Of a stretch of DNA of 64,000 nucleotides, positions 8,458 through 17,532 are shown in pieces. The position numbers and the translations under genes were made by a program. Source of the stretch: Pseudarthrobacter sp. ATCC 49987 (lineage in GTDB: Bacteria; Actinomycetota; Actinomycetes; Actinomycetales; Micrococcaceae); assembly GCF_009928425.1 (NCBI RefSeq), contig NZ_JAABNS010000001.1, positions 1,116,001-1,180,000 on the forward strand. The letters run 5' to 3'. The notes under the pieces were generated by a model. It saw only the letters and a list, made by a program, of their open reading frames with translations. It had not been told where the DNA came from and searched no databases. Positions within the stretch are counted from its first letter, which is position 1, and each line of letters opens with the position of its first letter.

Positions 8458-9855
8458 GTGCTAGAGGAAAAGGATCAGCCGATTCCCCGCGGAAGCGTCA
8501 TCGTGCAAAAATTCGGGGGCTCTTCTCTCGCGGACCCCTCGGGCATCCTCCGTGCCGCCCAACGGATAGCCAAGACGCGGGAAAACGGCTACCAGGTGGT
8601 CGCAGTTGTGTCTGCCATGGGCGACACGACCGATGAACTGTACGACCTCGCCGCCGATGTCTCCCCCCGGCCCCGTCCCAGCGACCTCGATGCCCTGCTG
8701 AGCACCGGAGAACTCGTGTCGTCGGCGCTGCTGGCGATCGCACTGGCCGATCTTGGCCAGGCGCCTGTGACCTTCACGGGCAGCATGGCCGGCCTCATCA
8801 CCGACGACGTTCACGGCAAAGCACAAATCACTGACGTCAGACCAGACCGCATCCGCACCTGCCTGGCCCGCGGGGAAGTCCCTATTGTTGCTGGATTCCA
8901 GGGGCGGACGAAGAAGGGGAAGAAAATCACCACCCTCGGCCGGGGCGGCTCGGACCTCACCGCGGTGGCCCTCGCCGCGGCCCTGGGCGCCGGAATATGC
9001 GAGATCTACACGGATGTGGACGGCGTCTACACCGCGGACCCCCGAATTGTCCCGAGGGCACGCAAGATCGGTGTCCTCTCAAGCGAGGTGATGCTTGAGT
9101 TCGCGGCCTCCGGTTGCAAGGTGTTGCACCTGAGATGCGTTGAGTACGCCCGTCGATTCGGAATCCCGATCCATGTGAGGTCCTCGTTCGTGCCGGAGCT
9201 GGGAACGCTGATCCTGCCCGGACTCGACCGCCACCCCTTCCGCAAGCCTGTGAAGGAGCAGCCTGTCGTCACCGGAGTGGGCGGTGTCAACTCTGCCGCG
9301 AAAGTCATTGTCATCGGCGTTCCCGACACACCGGACAGCATGGCGCGCCTGTTTCAGGTGCTTTCGCATTCGGGGGTCAACGTCCAGACAATCGTCCAAA
9401 ATGCTGCAGACTCGGGTTCCAGGCGTTCCGACGTCGCCCTCATAGTCCCCGCAACCCAGGCGGCGCCGGCACTCGCGGTGCTGGATGCTGCCCAAGGGAC
9501 CATCGGATTCCAGGGCCTGCAGCACGACGGCGAAGTCGGCCGGGTGTCAATCACGGGTGTGGGCATGAGGTCCTCGCCCGACGTCTTTTGCACGTTCCTG
9601 TGGACCCTGTCAGAAGCCGGTATCGACCTTGATCTCGTCGAAATTTCGGAGACATACGTTGCGGCCATCACCCGCTCCGAGCGGCTCGAGGACGCCGAAC
9701 GCGCCGTCCGCCTGGCGTTCGGCGTGGCCCGGGCAGCCGAGGAGACAGCAAGGTCGCGCTCACGTCCTGACAAACACCTTGACGTGGACGGCGACGTCCG
9801 CTGGGGCCATGGCCTCCGGGGATTGACGGCCAGCCCCGCATCGAGGGGCAGGTAG
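8458..9855 (+). CDS. Aspartate kinase, probably dedicated to the adjacent cluster
   Basis: ATP-dependent phosphorylation of L-aspartate, the first step towards aspartate semialdehyde. 465 aa, the usual length for an actinobacterial LysC with its regulatory half. Kinase domain: VQKFGGSSLAD at residues 16-26, LSTGELVSSALLA, GRGGSDLTAVALAAAL and DVDGVYTADPRI. Two ACT domains follow (about 285-440). Compared by eye with recalled Corynebacterium LysC, the positions matching Ser301 and Thr311, whose mutation relieves lysine/threonine inhibition, are both Ala here (in VQNAADSGSRRSDVALIVP). The enzyme may therefore be naturally insensitive. A GTG at 8503 is an alternative start. No aspartate-semialdehyde dehydrogenase gene is nearby, so that step must come from elsewhere. 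Confidence 0.88.
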   Translation: MLEEKDQPIPRGSVIVQKFGGSSLADPSGILRAAQRIAKTRENGYQVVAVVSAMGDTTDELYDLAADVSPRPRPSDLDALLSTGELVSSALLAIALADLGQAPVTFTGSMAGLITDDVHGKAQITDVRPDRIRTCLARGEVPIVAGFQGRTKKGKKITTLGRGGSDLTAVALAAALGAGICEIYTDVDGVYTADPRIVPRARKIGVLSSEVMLEFAASGCKVLHLRCVEYARRFGIPIHVRSSFVPELGTLILPGLDRHPFRKPVKEQPVVTGVGGVNSAAKVIVIGVPDTPDSMARLFQVLSHSGVNVQTIVQNAADSGSRRSDVALIVPATQAAPALAVLDAAQGTIGFQGLQHDGEVGRVSITGVGMRSSPDVFCTFLWTLSEAGIDLDLVEISETYVAAITRSERLEDAERAVRLAFGVARAAEETARSRSRPDKHLDVDGDVRWGHGLRGLTASPASRGR

Positions 9856-9960
9856 CAGCCCGATCGAACATCCCGTGAATGTCACAGCCGGCCGGGCCGG
9901 GCCTTTGAGGAAATGGGCAGTTCGTCCGCGGCACATCAGGTTATGCGTAGGAGGCAAACC

Positions 9961-12900
9961 ATGAGTAAAAAGGTGAAGGTCCGTTCCGGGGCCACCGCCC
10001 CCGCTGAGTTGCGCGGCAAAATGTTGACCGACGGCGGTTTGGGCGAGGGAACGGTCTTGACATCGGCCGCTCCGGACCAGACCGCACGCTGGCATGAGGG
10101 CGAACGGCTGGACCAGCTGTTTGAGGACAGTTGCGACCGGCTGCAGGAACAGGGGCTGGGCGCCCAACTCGCGGTGGACGCAGGCGACGTCGCCTTGAGC
10201 TACCTGGAACTGGACAGTCGGGCAAACCAGTTGGCCCGCCACCTCCTGGCCTGCGGGGCACGGCCCGGGGACCGCATTGCACTGCTCTTCGACCAGCCGT
10301 GGCGCGCCTACGTGGCGATGCTCGCGGTGCTCAAGATCCACGCGGCCTATGTGCCACTGGACCCGGGGTTTCCCCCTGACCGGCTCAAGTACATTGTCGA
10401 GGACGCCGGTGTGGTGATGATTCTGTCCCTGACACACCTGAAGGACCTGCTCCCTGAAGTGGCCGCCCAGACGGTGTGCCTTGACCACGTTCAGAGCCAT
10501 GTCGATGCCGAGGACGCGTCGCGCCTCAACGACGAGGACCTGGGCAAACCGGACGACGAATTGGCATACATTATCTACACTTCCGGTTCGACCGGCCGGC
10601 CGAAAGGCGTGGCAGTAGAGCAGGCCAGCATCTGCAACTTTGTCAGGGTGGCCTCTGCCATCTACGGCGTTGAGCCAACGGATCGTGTCTATCAGGGGAT
10701 GACGATTGCCTTCGATTTTTCGGTGGAGGAAATCTGGGTTGCCTGGATGGTCGGGGCAACCCTGGTGCCCAAGCCCGGACGATCCAGCCTGCTGGGTGCC
10801 GAGCTCGCGGAGTACCTTCAGGAAAAACGGATCACAGCACTTTGCTGTGTTCCAACGCTGCTGGCGACGCTTGAAGATGACCTGCCCGGATTGAGGTTCC
10901 TGCTGGTCTCCGGGGAGGCCTGCCCCAGGGACCTCGTGCTGCGCTGGCACCGGCCGGGCCGCCGCTTCCTGAACGTCTACGGCCCTACCGAAGCGACGGT
11001 GACTGCCACCTGGTCCCTCCTCCATCCGGACACGCCCGTATCCCTCGGTGTGCCACTGCCCACGTACACCGCGGTCATTGTGGACCCCGAGGGACTTCGG
11101 GCCCTGCCGCCGGGCGAAATGGGGGAAATCGGCCTGGCAGGGGTGGGCCTGGCACGGGGCTACGTCAACCGGCCGGACCTCACCGAACGGGCGTTCGTCC
11201 CGGATTTCCTCGGGATCGAGAACAATCCCTCCGGCCGGATCTACCGGACCGGGGACCTCGGAAGGATCAACGACGCCGGCGAGCTCGAGTACTTCGGCCG
11301 GATCGACACGCAGGTCAAAATCCGCGGCTACCGCATCGAGCTGAGCGAAATAGAAGCGGTGCTGGTGCAGCTCCCGGGGATCGCGCAGGCAGTGGTCCAG
11401 ACCTTTGAACCGGAGCCTGGATCGGTGGAGCTGGCCGCCTACTTCACCCTCCGCCAGGACGTCGTGGGCGTCGACGCCCATGAGCTCCACCAGATGCTGC
11501 GCACCAGGCTTCCCGGGTACATGGTTCCTGCCTACTTTGAACAGCTCGACACCATTCCCATGATGGCCAGCGACAAGGTGGACAGGAAACGCCTGCCACG
11601 ACCGGAAAACCGGATCAGCCGGGCGGCCTCCGGGTCGTTTACCGCACCGGCGACTGCAGCTGAAGAAGCCTTGGCGGAGCAGCTTCAAGCCGTTCTGGGC
11701 CTGGACAAGGTGTCCACCGATGCCCACTTCTTCAACGACCTCGGTGCCGATTCTTTGTTGATGGCGCACTATTGCGCCCGCATCAGGAAAGGGACCGCAC
11801 TGCCGCCGGCAGCCATGCAGGACATCTATGAATGCCCCACCGTCAGGCAACTTGCCGCGTGCCTTGAAGCCCGGCACCTCGAAGCCGCCCTGGGCACCAC
11901 CCCGCCCGACGCTGACATGGCGCTGCCCGTACCGCCGCACCCGGTCAGTTCGTTCCAGTATGCCCTCTGCGGGGCAGTCCAGTTCCTGTGCTTCCTGGGC
12001 TTCATGATGTACGCCGCCTGGCTACTGATCATCGGATTCGAGTGGACCTCGGGAGGCAACGGACTCCTGGAGATGTGGCTGCGATCCATCGGGTTCGGGG
12101 CCGCAACTTTCGTGGTGCTGTCCGTGACCCCGATCATTGCCAAATGGGTCCTCGTCGGGCGGTGGAAGCCGGGCACCATCCGGATCTGGAGTCCGGACTA
12201 TTTGCGTTTCTGGGCGGTCAAGGCCCTGACGCGGGCCAATCCGCTTGTCCTGTTCGCCGGCTCACCGCTGTATGTCCTTTACCTGCGGCTCATGGGGGCC
12301 AAGATTGGCAAGGGCGTGGTGATCCTTTCCAGGATGGTTCCGGCCTGCCCTGACCTGCTCACCATCGGTGATAACACCGTCATCAACAAGAACGCTTCGT
12401 TCCTGTGCTACCGGGCGCGTTCGGGGATGATTGAGAAGGGCACCGTGACGCTGGGAAGCAACGTCTTTGTGTCGGAGCGGACCACGCTGGACATCGGAAC
12501 GACGATGGGCGACAACAGCCAGCTCGGGCATGCCTCCTCGCTGCAGGCCTCGCAGGCAGTCCCCGCGGGCCAGGTCTGGCATGGCTCGCCGGCCGTGCGC
12601 ACCAGTACCAATTACCTTCGTGTTCCCGCAGCGGACTGTAGCGCCCGCAGGCGGGTCATTTACAGCCTGCTGCAACTATTGAACCGCCTGGTGCTGGTGG
12701 TTCCGGCCGCCGTGCTGGGGCTGGCAGCACTGCTGCCGCCCTACCTCGATTCCGGCCACCTGCAACTGGGCGCCCTGGCATTCTTCGTCGACACGCTGGC
12801 GGTGTCGCTGGTGCTGTTTATCGTCGGCTTGGTCTCGGGCCTGGTGGTTGTGGTCTGCGTCCCGCGGATACTGCACCGATTCGTCAAGCCTGACGTGGTC

Positions 12901-14205
12901 TATCCGCTCTACGGCTGGCATTTTTCCGTCCATCGGCTCATTGCACGGCTTTCCAACGTTCGGCTCTACAAGGACATCTTTGGCGACAGCTCCTACATCG
13001 TGCACTACCTGTTGGCCCTCGGCTGGAACCTGAACAAGGTGGATCAGACCGGATCAAACTTCGGGCCCACCCTGGCGCACGAATCACCTTTCCTGTGCGA
13101 CGTCGGAACGGGAACCATGGTCGCGGACGGCCTCAATATGATGAACGCCGATTACACCAGCTCCTCGTTCCGCCTGTCCACGGTCCGCATCGCCGGCCGG
13201 AACTACCTCGGGAACCACGTCACCTTTCCCATCGGTGCGCACGTCGGGCAGAACGTCCTGCTCGCGACGAAAGTCATGGTGCCGATCGACGGACCGTCGC
13301 GGCGGGACGTGGGCCTTCTCGGCTCGCCACCGTTCGAAATTCCCCGGTCCGTGCAGCGGGACGCCCAATTCGATGAGCGGGCAATGGAAGAAGCGAAAAA
13401 TCGGGAACTTCCGGCCAAGAACCGCCACAACATTATGAGCATGGTGTATTTCCTGGCCGTGCGCTGGGTCCTTCTGTTCGCGGCCACCATTGCCGGCGCC
13501 GTCGCGGTGACAGCCCACAGCTTCCTTGGTGTCCTGGCCGTTGCCCTGGCAATGGTGGCACTGCTGGTGTTCCGTATCCTGTTCACCGCCTTGGTGGAGC
13601 GTTCAGTCATGGGATTCCGCCGGCTCAGGCCCCAATTCTGCTCCATCTACGACGGCTACTTCTGGCGGCACGAACGGCTCTGGAAATTGCTCGTCGTGCC
13701 CCGGTTCAATGGGACACCTTTTAAGCCGCTGATGTGGAGACTTCTGGGGGTCAAGGTCGGAAAGCGGCTGTACGACGCCGGAGCGACCATCCCGGAAAAA
13801 ACTCTGGTGACGATCGGTGATGACTGCACGTTCAACGAAGGAGCAACGATTCAAGGCCATTCCATGGAGGACGGCACGTTCAAGTCCGACTACGTGGTGA
13901 TCGGCGACCGTTGCAGCCTGGGGGTAGACGTCTGGATCAACTATGGTGCGACCCTGCACACCGGTTCCACGCTGCGGGCTGACGCCTTGCTGATGAAGGG
14001 CGAGGACGTCCCGGAAGGCACCTCCTACGTCGGCAACCCGGCACGCGAGATCGTGGTCCCCGCATCACGGGAACCACGCCCGGCACCCCTGCTTGCCGGG
14101 CCCCGCCACCGGGCGCTGACGGACTCGGCGGGCAGGCCCGCGAAGTCACCGAGGGCCAGCCACGGCAGTCAGGCGCCGCGCCGCCACAAGGCAGTGCGGA
14201 TCTGA
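9961..14205 (+). CDS. Pls-like membrane NRPS, putative amino-acid homopolymer synthetase
   Basis: Single-module membrane NRPS of 1414 aa. Start ATG at 9961 has AGGAGG seven bases upstream. Adenylation domain (about 40-555): IIYTSGSTGRPKGVAVEQ near 203, VYGPTEATVTATW near 338, YRTGDLGRI and VKIRGYRIELSEIEAVL near 427-460, and a DKVDRKRLP core near 537. Carrier domain with LGADSLLM near 594. The C-terminal 750 residues hold three pairs of hydrophobic helices (about 667-735, 897-970, 1158-1220) alternating with three soluble left-handed-beta-helix-like domains rich in IGDNT/VIGDRC repeats. There is no condensation or thioesterase domain. This is the layout of epsilon-poly-L-lysine synthetase (Pls), in which the C-terminal tandem domains form isopeptide bonds. 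With ectB and an aspartokinase upstream, diaminobutyrate is the likely monomer; lysine or another diamino acid cannot be excluded. Confidence 0.88.
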   Translation: MSKKVKVRSGATAPAELRGKMLTDGGLGEGTVLTSAAPDQTARWHEGERLDQLFEDSCDRLQEQGLGAQLAVDAGDVALSYLELDSRANQLARHLLACGARPGDRIALLFDQPWRAYVAMLAVLKIHAAYVPLDPGFPPDRLKYIVEDAGVVMILSLTHLKDLLPEVAAQTVCLDHVQSHVDAEDASRLNDEDLGKPDDELAYIIYTSGSTGRPKGVAVEQASICNFVRVASAIYGVEPTDRVYQGMTIAFDFSVEEIWVAWMVGATLVPKPGRSSLLGAELAEYLQEKRITALCCVPTLLATLEDDLPGLRFLLVSGEACPRDLVLRWHRPGRRFLNVYGPTEATVTATWSLLHPDTPVSLGVPLPTYTAVIVDPEGLRALPPGEMGEIGLAGVGLARGYVNRPDLTERAFVPDFLGIENNPSGRIYRTGDLGRINDAGELEYFGRIDTQVKIRGYRIELSEIEAVLVQLPGIAQAVVQTFEPEPGSVELAAYFTLRQDVVGVDAHELHQMLRTRLPGYMVPAYFEQLDTIPMMASDKVDRKRLPRPENRISRAASGSFTAPATAAEEALAEQLQAVLGLDKVSTDAHFFNDLGADSLLMAHYCARIRKGTALPPAAMQDIYECPTVRQLAACLEARHLEAALGTTPPDADMALPVPPHPVSSFQYALCGAVQFLCFLGFMMYAAWLLIIGFEWTSGGNGLLEMWLRSIGFGAATFVVLSVTPIIAKWVLVGRWKPGTIRIWSPDYLRFWAVKALTRANPLVLFAGSPLYVLYLRLMGAKIGKGVVILSRMVPACPDLLTIGDNTVINKNASFLCYRARSGMIEKGTVTLGSNVFVSERTTLDIGTTMGDNSQLGHASSLQASQAVPAGQVWHGSPAVRTSTNYLRVPAADCSARRRVIYSLLQLLNRLVLVVPAAVLGLAALLPPYLDSGHLQLGALAFFVDTLAVSLVLFIVGLVSGLVVVVCVPRILHRFVKPDVVYPLYGWHFSVHRLIARLSNVRLYKDIFGDSSYIVHYLLALGWNLNKVDQTGSNFGPTLAHESPFLCDVGTGTMVADGLNMMNADYTSSSFRLSTVRIAGRNYLGNHVTFPIGAHVGQNVLLATKVMVPIDGPSRRDVGLLGSPPFEIPRSVQRDAQFDERAMEEAKNRELPAKNRHNIMSMVYFLAVRWVLLFAATIAGAVAVTAHSFLGVLAVALAMVALLVFRILFTALVERSVMGFRRLRPQFCSIYDGYFWRHERLWKLLVVPRFNGTPFKPLMWRLLGVKVGKRLYDAGATIPEKTLVTIGDDCTFNEGATIQGHSMEDGTFKSDYVVIGDRCSLGVDVWINYGATLHTGSTLRADALLMKGEDVPEGTSYVGNPAREIVVPASREPRPAPLLAGPRHRALTDSAGRPAKSPRASHGSQAPRRHKAVRI

Positions 14206-14231
14206 CCGAGGTGCCGGCGGAGTGACGACGG

Positions 14232-17200
14232 CTAGTGCGAGCCGGTGGGGAGGCGTGCGTCGTCGGGAACGTCATCCGGGAAGTCGTCGGGGACGGCGCC
14301 GGCGGCGGCCCGGCGGCCCCGGGAGGGTGCGGTATCGGTATCGGCACCGGCATTGGAACCCGCACCGGCCTTGGCCAGGGCCTTGCGCTCGCGCCGTCCC
14401 TCGACGAGTCGGTACAGCACCGGCACCAGGACCAGGGTGAGGGCGGTCGAGGAGACCAGGCCGCCGATCACGACGATGGCGAGCGGCTGCGAGATGAAGC
14501 CCCCGCCGCCGGTCAGGCCCAGGGCCATTGGCGTCAGTGCGAAGACAGTGGCGAGTGCCGTCATCAGGATCGGCCGGAGTCGCTGGCGGGCGCCGTGCGT
14601 GATGGCGTCCGCCACGCTCATCCCGGGCGCGCCGTTCCGCGGCAGGCGGTACTGGTTGATGAGGTCGATGAGCACAATCGCGTTCGTCACCACGATGCCG
14701 ACCAGCATAAGCATGCCGATCAGGGAGGGCAAGCCCAGCGGCACTCCGGTGATGAGCAGGAGCCCGATGGCGCCGGTGGCCGCGAACGGTACGGAGACGA
14801 GCAGGATCAGCGGCTGGATGAGCGACTTGAACGCGGCCACCATGATCACATAGACAATCGCGATGGCGGCGAGCAGGGCGAGGCCGAGCTGGGCAAAGGA
14901 TTCGGACTGCTGGGTCGTGGCGCCGCCGATCTCTGCAGTGACACCCGGCGGCAACTGGACGGTCTTGAGCCGGGCCTGTACCTCGGTGCTCACCGCGCCA
15001 AGGTTCGCGCCCGACGGCGTTATGGACACGCGGGCGGTCCGCTGGCCGTTGCTCGCAGTGATGGAGACGGGGACGTCCACCTGCTCCACTGACGCGATGC
15101 TGGACAGCGGCACGGGACCCGCCGCCGTCGGCAGCGGGGTTTGCCGGACGGCGTTGATGCTGGTGAAGCGGGTGCCTTCGCCGATGCGGACCGGGAAGTC
15201 GTTGGTGTCGATGCGCACGGTTCCGGCCGGGATGGGGCTGATGGTTGCGGCGAGCACGCCGGCCACCTGTTCCTCGGACAGTCCCGCGGCGACGGCTTTG
15301 GCCCGGTCCACCTTGACCTGGACCACCGGCTGGCTGGCCGCCAGGTTGGTGGCCACTTCGGAGGCACCCGGGACGCCGTCCATCGCCTTGACCATGGCGT
15401 CGCTCGCGGTCCGGAGATCCGCGGTCGTTGCAGCCTTGAGCGTGATGTCGACGGTCGAGGACGTGCCAAAACCGCCTTGCTGGGAGCCCACGGTGATCTT
15501 GCCGGAATCAGGAATCCCGGCCAGTTCGGCGCGCACGGTCTCCTTGAGTTTGCCTTGGTTGGCCTTCTCCTCGGTCACCACGGTGAAGCTGGAGTTCGAG
15601 GCTCCGGACGACAGCAGCGCCGAGAAACCGGTCTGGGCGTTGCCGGTGGTGACCTGGACGTCCTTGACGCCGTCGATCCCGCGGAGAACTTCCTCGACCT
15701 TGACCGCCGAGGCGCTGGCTGCGGCCAGGCTGGTGCCGGCAGGGAGGGCCTGGCGGACGGTCATGCTGTTCTCGCCGGAGTTGCCCAGCAGGTCGGTGGC
15801 CAGCAGCGGGGTCATGGCAGCGGTGCCGCCCAGGACCAGCAAAGCCGCGATCAGGGTCACTACCGGGTGTTTCTGGGTCTTGGTCAGGACCGGGAGGTAG
15901 CCGCGCTGCAGGACGGTGCGCTGCTCCGCCTCATGGGCCTTGGCCGCGATCTCCCGGGCCGGGGCGTCCCGGGCTGTGCCGGGCTTCTCAGCGGGGTTCC
16001 GCAGGAACCAGTAGGCCAGCACCGGAACGATGGTCAAAGAGACCAGCAGTGAGGACAGCAGTGCGATGGTGACTGTCAGCGCGAACGGCCGGAACAGCTC
16101 GCCGGCCAGGCCGGCCACAAAGGCGATCGGCAGGAAGACGGCAACGGTGGTGAGGGTCGAGGCCGTGATGGCGCCGGCGACTTCACGGATGGAGCTCTGG
16201 ATTGCCGTGATCTTCGCTTCGCCGTAGCTCAGGTGGCGCTTGATGTTCTCGATCACCACGATGGAGTCGTCCACGACGCGGCCGATCGCGATGGTGAGCG
16301 CACCGAGGGTCAGGATGTTCAGCGAGTAGCCGGTGGCCGAAAGCCCGATGAAGGTGATCAGCAGTGACAACGGGATGGAAACTGCGGTGACCAGGGTGGC
16401 GCGGACGGACATCAGGAACAGCAGGATCACCGCGACGGCGAAGCCCAGGCCCAGCAGGCCCTCCGTGGTGAGGTCCTTGATGGACTTCTCGATGAACGGT
16501 GCCTGGTCGAAGATTGGTGTGAACCGGGCGTTGGAGCCCAGTTCGGCCTCGAGCTGGGGGATCGAGTCCTTTACCGCGTGGGAGATGCCGACGGTGTCGC
16601 CTTCGGGCTTCTTGGTGACGGACAGGGCCAGGGTTTCCTTGCCGTTGGTCCGGGTGATCGAGGTGCGGGCGTCCTCGGTGATGCTGACGTCCGCGACGCT
16701 GCCGATGGTCGCGGCGTTCCGGGCGCCGCCCAGCGGGAGCGCCTTGATGGCATCGAGCGAGTCGACCGGGCTGCCGATCTGCAGCGAGAGCGTCTTTCCC
16801 TGTTCCTCGATGGTGCCGGCCGGCACGAGGGCGCCGTTGTTCTTCAGGGCCTCGCTGATGGACTGGATGCTCGCGCCGGAGGCCGCCATGGCCTCGGGGC
16901 GGGGGAGGATCTTGATGTGCTGGCTGGCGCCGCCGGTCACCTCGGCGCCGCGGACGCCGTCGATCTTTTGCAGCCGCGGGACGGTGAGCCGGGCCAAGTC
17001 GGTGTTCAGTTCGCTGAGGGGCTTGTCCGAGGAGACGGCGAGGAAAACGATCGGGAAGTCGCTGATGCTGCCGGCGATGGCCTGGGGCTGGACATCGTCC
17101 GGCAGCGCCCGCTTGGCGTTGGAGATGGCCCGGTCGATCTGGTTTCGGGCACGGTCCAGGTTCGAACCATAGGTGAACACCATGCTGATCTGGGAGACGC

Positions 17201-17462
17201 CGTTGCGCGAGGTGGACGACGTCGATTCCAGGCCCTCAACGCCGTTGAGTGCCGTCTCCAGCGGGCTGCTGATCTGCTTGTCCACGACTTCGGGGGAGGC
17301 TCCCGGCATCGACGTGATGACCGTGATCTGCGGGAACTCGATGGAAGGGATGAGTTCCTGCTTGAGCGAGGACATCGTGATCACGCCGAAGACGGACGCG
17401 AAGACGGTGATCAGCGCGATCAGGGCCCTGTTGGCCAGTGACAGCTTTGCGAGCCGGAACAT
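14232..17462 (-). CDS. RND efflux transporter permease (AcrB/HAE1-like)
   Basis: Proton-driven inner-membrane exporter of 1076 aa. It has the RND layout of one N-terminal helix, a large extracytoplasmic loop, helices 2-6 (starting near LLGLGFAVAVILLFLMSVRATLV), helix 7 near LIAALLVLGGTAAMT, a second loop, and helices 8-12 ending in ALTLVLVPVLY. The helix-4 motif GRVVDDSIVVIENI, with the proton-relay aspartates, is present. The C-terminal 40 residues are Ala/Gly/Asp-rich. No membrane-fusion protein gene is adjacent, as is usual for actinobacterial RNDs. It converges on the Pls-like gene with only 26 bases between stops and lies 70 bases downstream of mqo. A role in exporting the neighbouring product cannot be claimed. 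Confidence 0.9.
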   Translation of the reverse strand: MFRLAKLSLANRALIALITVFASVFGVITMSSLKQELIPSIEFPQITVITSMPGASPEVVDKQISSPLETALNGVEGLESTSSTSRNGVSQISMVFTYGSNLDRARNQIDRAISNAKRALPDDVQPQAIAGSISDFPIVFLAVSSDKPLSELNTDLARLTVPRLQKIDGVRGAEVTGGASQHIKILPRPEAMAASGASIQSISEALKNNGALVPAGTIEEQGKTLSLQIGSPVDSLDAIKALPLGGARNAATIGSVADVSITEDARTSITRTNGKETLALSVTKKPEGDTVGISHAVKDSIPQLEAELGSNARFTPIFDQAPFIEKSIKDLTTEGLLGLGFAVAVILLFLMSVRATLVTAVSIPLSLLITFIGLSATGYSLNILTLGALTIAIGRVVDDSIVVIENIKRHLSYGEAKITAIQSSIREVAGAITASTLTTVAVFLPIAFVAGLAGELFRPFALTVTIALLSSLLVSLTIVPVLAYWFLRNPAEKPGTARDAPAREIAAKAHEAEQRTVLQRGYLPVLTKTQKHPVVTLIAALLVLGGTAAMTPLLATDLLGNSGENSMTVRQALPAGTSLAAASASAVKVEEVLRGIDGVKDVQVTTGNAQTGFSALLSSGASNSSFTVVTEEKANQGKLKETVRAELAGIPDSGKITVGSQQGGFGTSSTVDITLKAATTADLRTASDAMVKAMDGVPGASEVATNLAASQPVVQVKVDRAKAVAAGLSEEQVAGVLAATISPIPAGTVRIDTNDFPVRIGEGTRFTSINAVRQTPLPTAAGPVPLSSIASVEQVDVPVSITASNGQRTARVSITPSGANLGAVSTEVQARLKTVQLPPGVTAEIGGATTQQSESFAQLGLALLAAIAIVYVIMVAAFKSLIQPLILLVSVPFAATGAIGLLLITGVPLGLPSLIGMLMLVGIVVTNAIVLIDLINQYRLPRNGAPGMSVADAITHGARQRLRPILMTALATVFALTPMALGLTGGGGFISQPLAIVVIGGLVSSTALTLVLVPVLYRLVEGRRERKALAKAGAGSNAGADTDTAPSRGRRAAAGAVPDDFPDDVPDDARLPTGSH

Positions 17463-17532
17463 CTCATGGTCTCCTGGTGGGTTGACGGACGTACTGGTGA
17501 GCGATCAAAGCTGCCGCAACCCGGAGCGGGCG

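Noticed and set aside
9760..11940. 726-codon minus-strand open frame
   Set aside because: Antisense to the strongly supported aspartokinase/synthetase genes; composition is that of a high-G+C shadow frame and no motif is present.
14232..17462. RND transporter as dedicated exporter of the polymer
   Set aside because: It is on the opposite strand, follows mqo, and Pls-type enzymes are thought to act at the membrane themselves; nothing in the sequence links it to the cluster.
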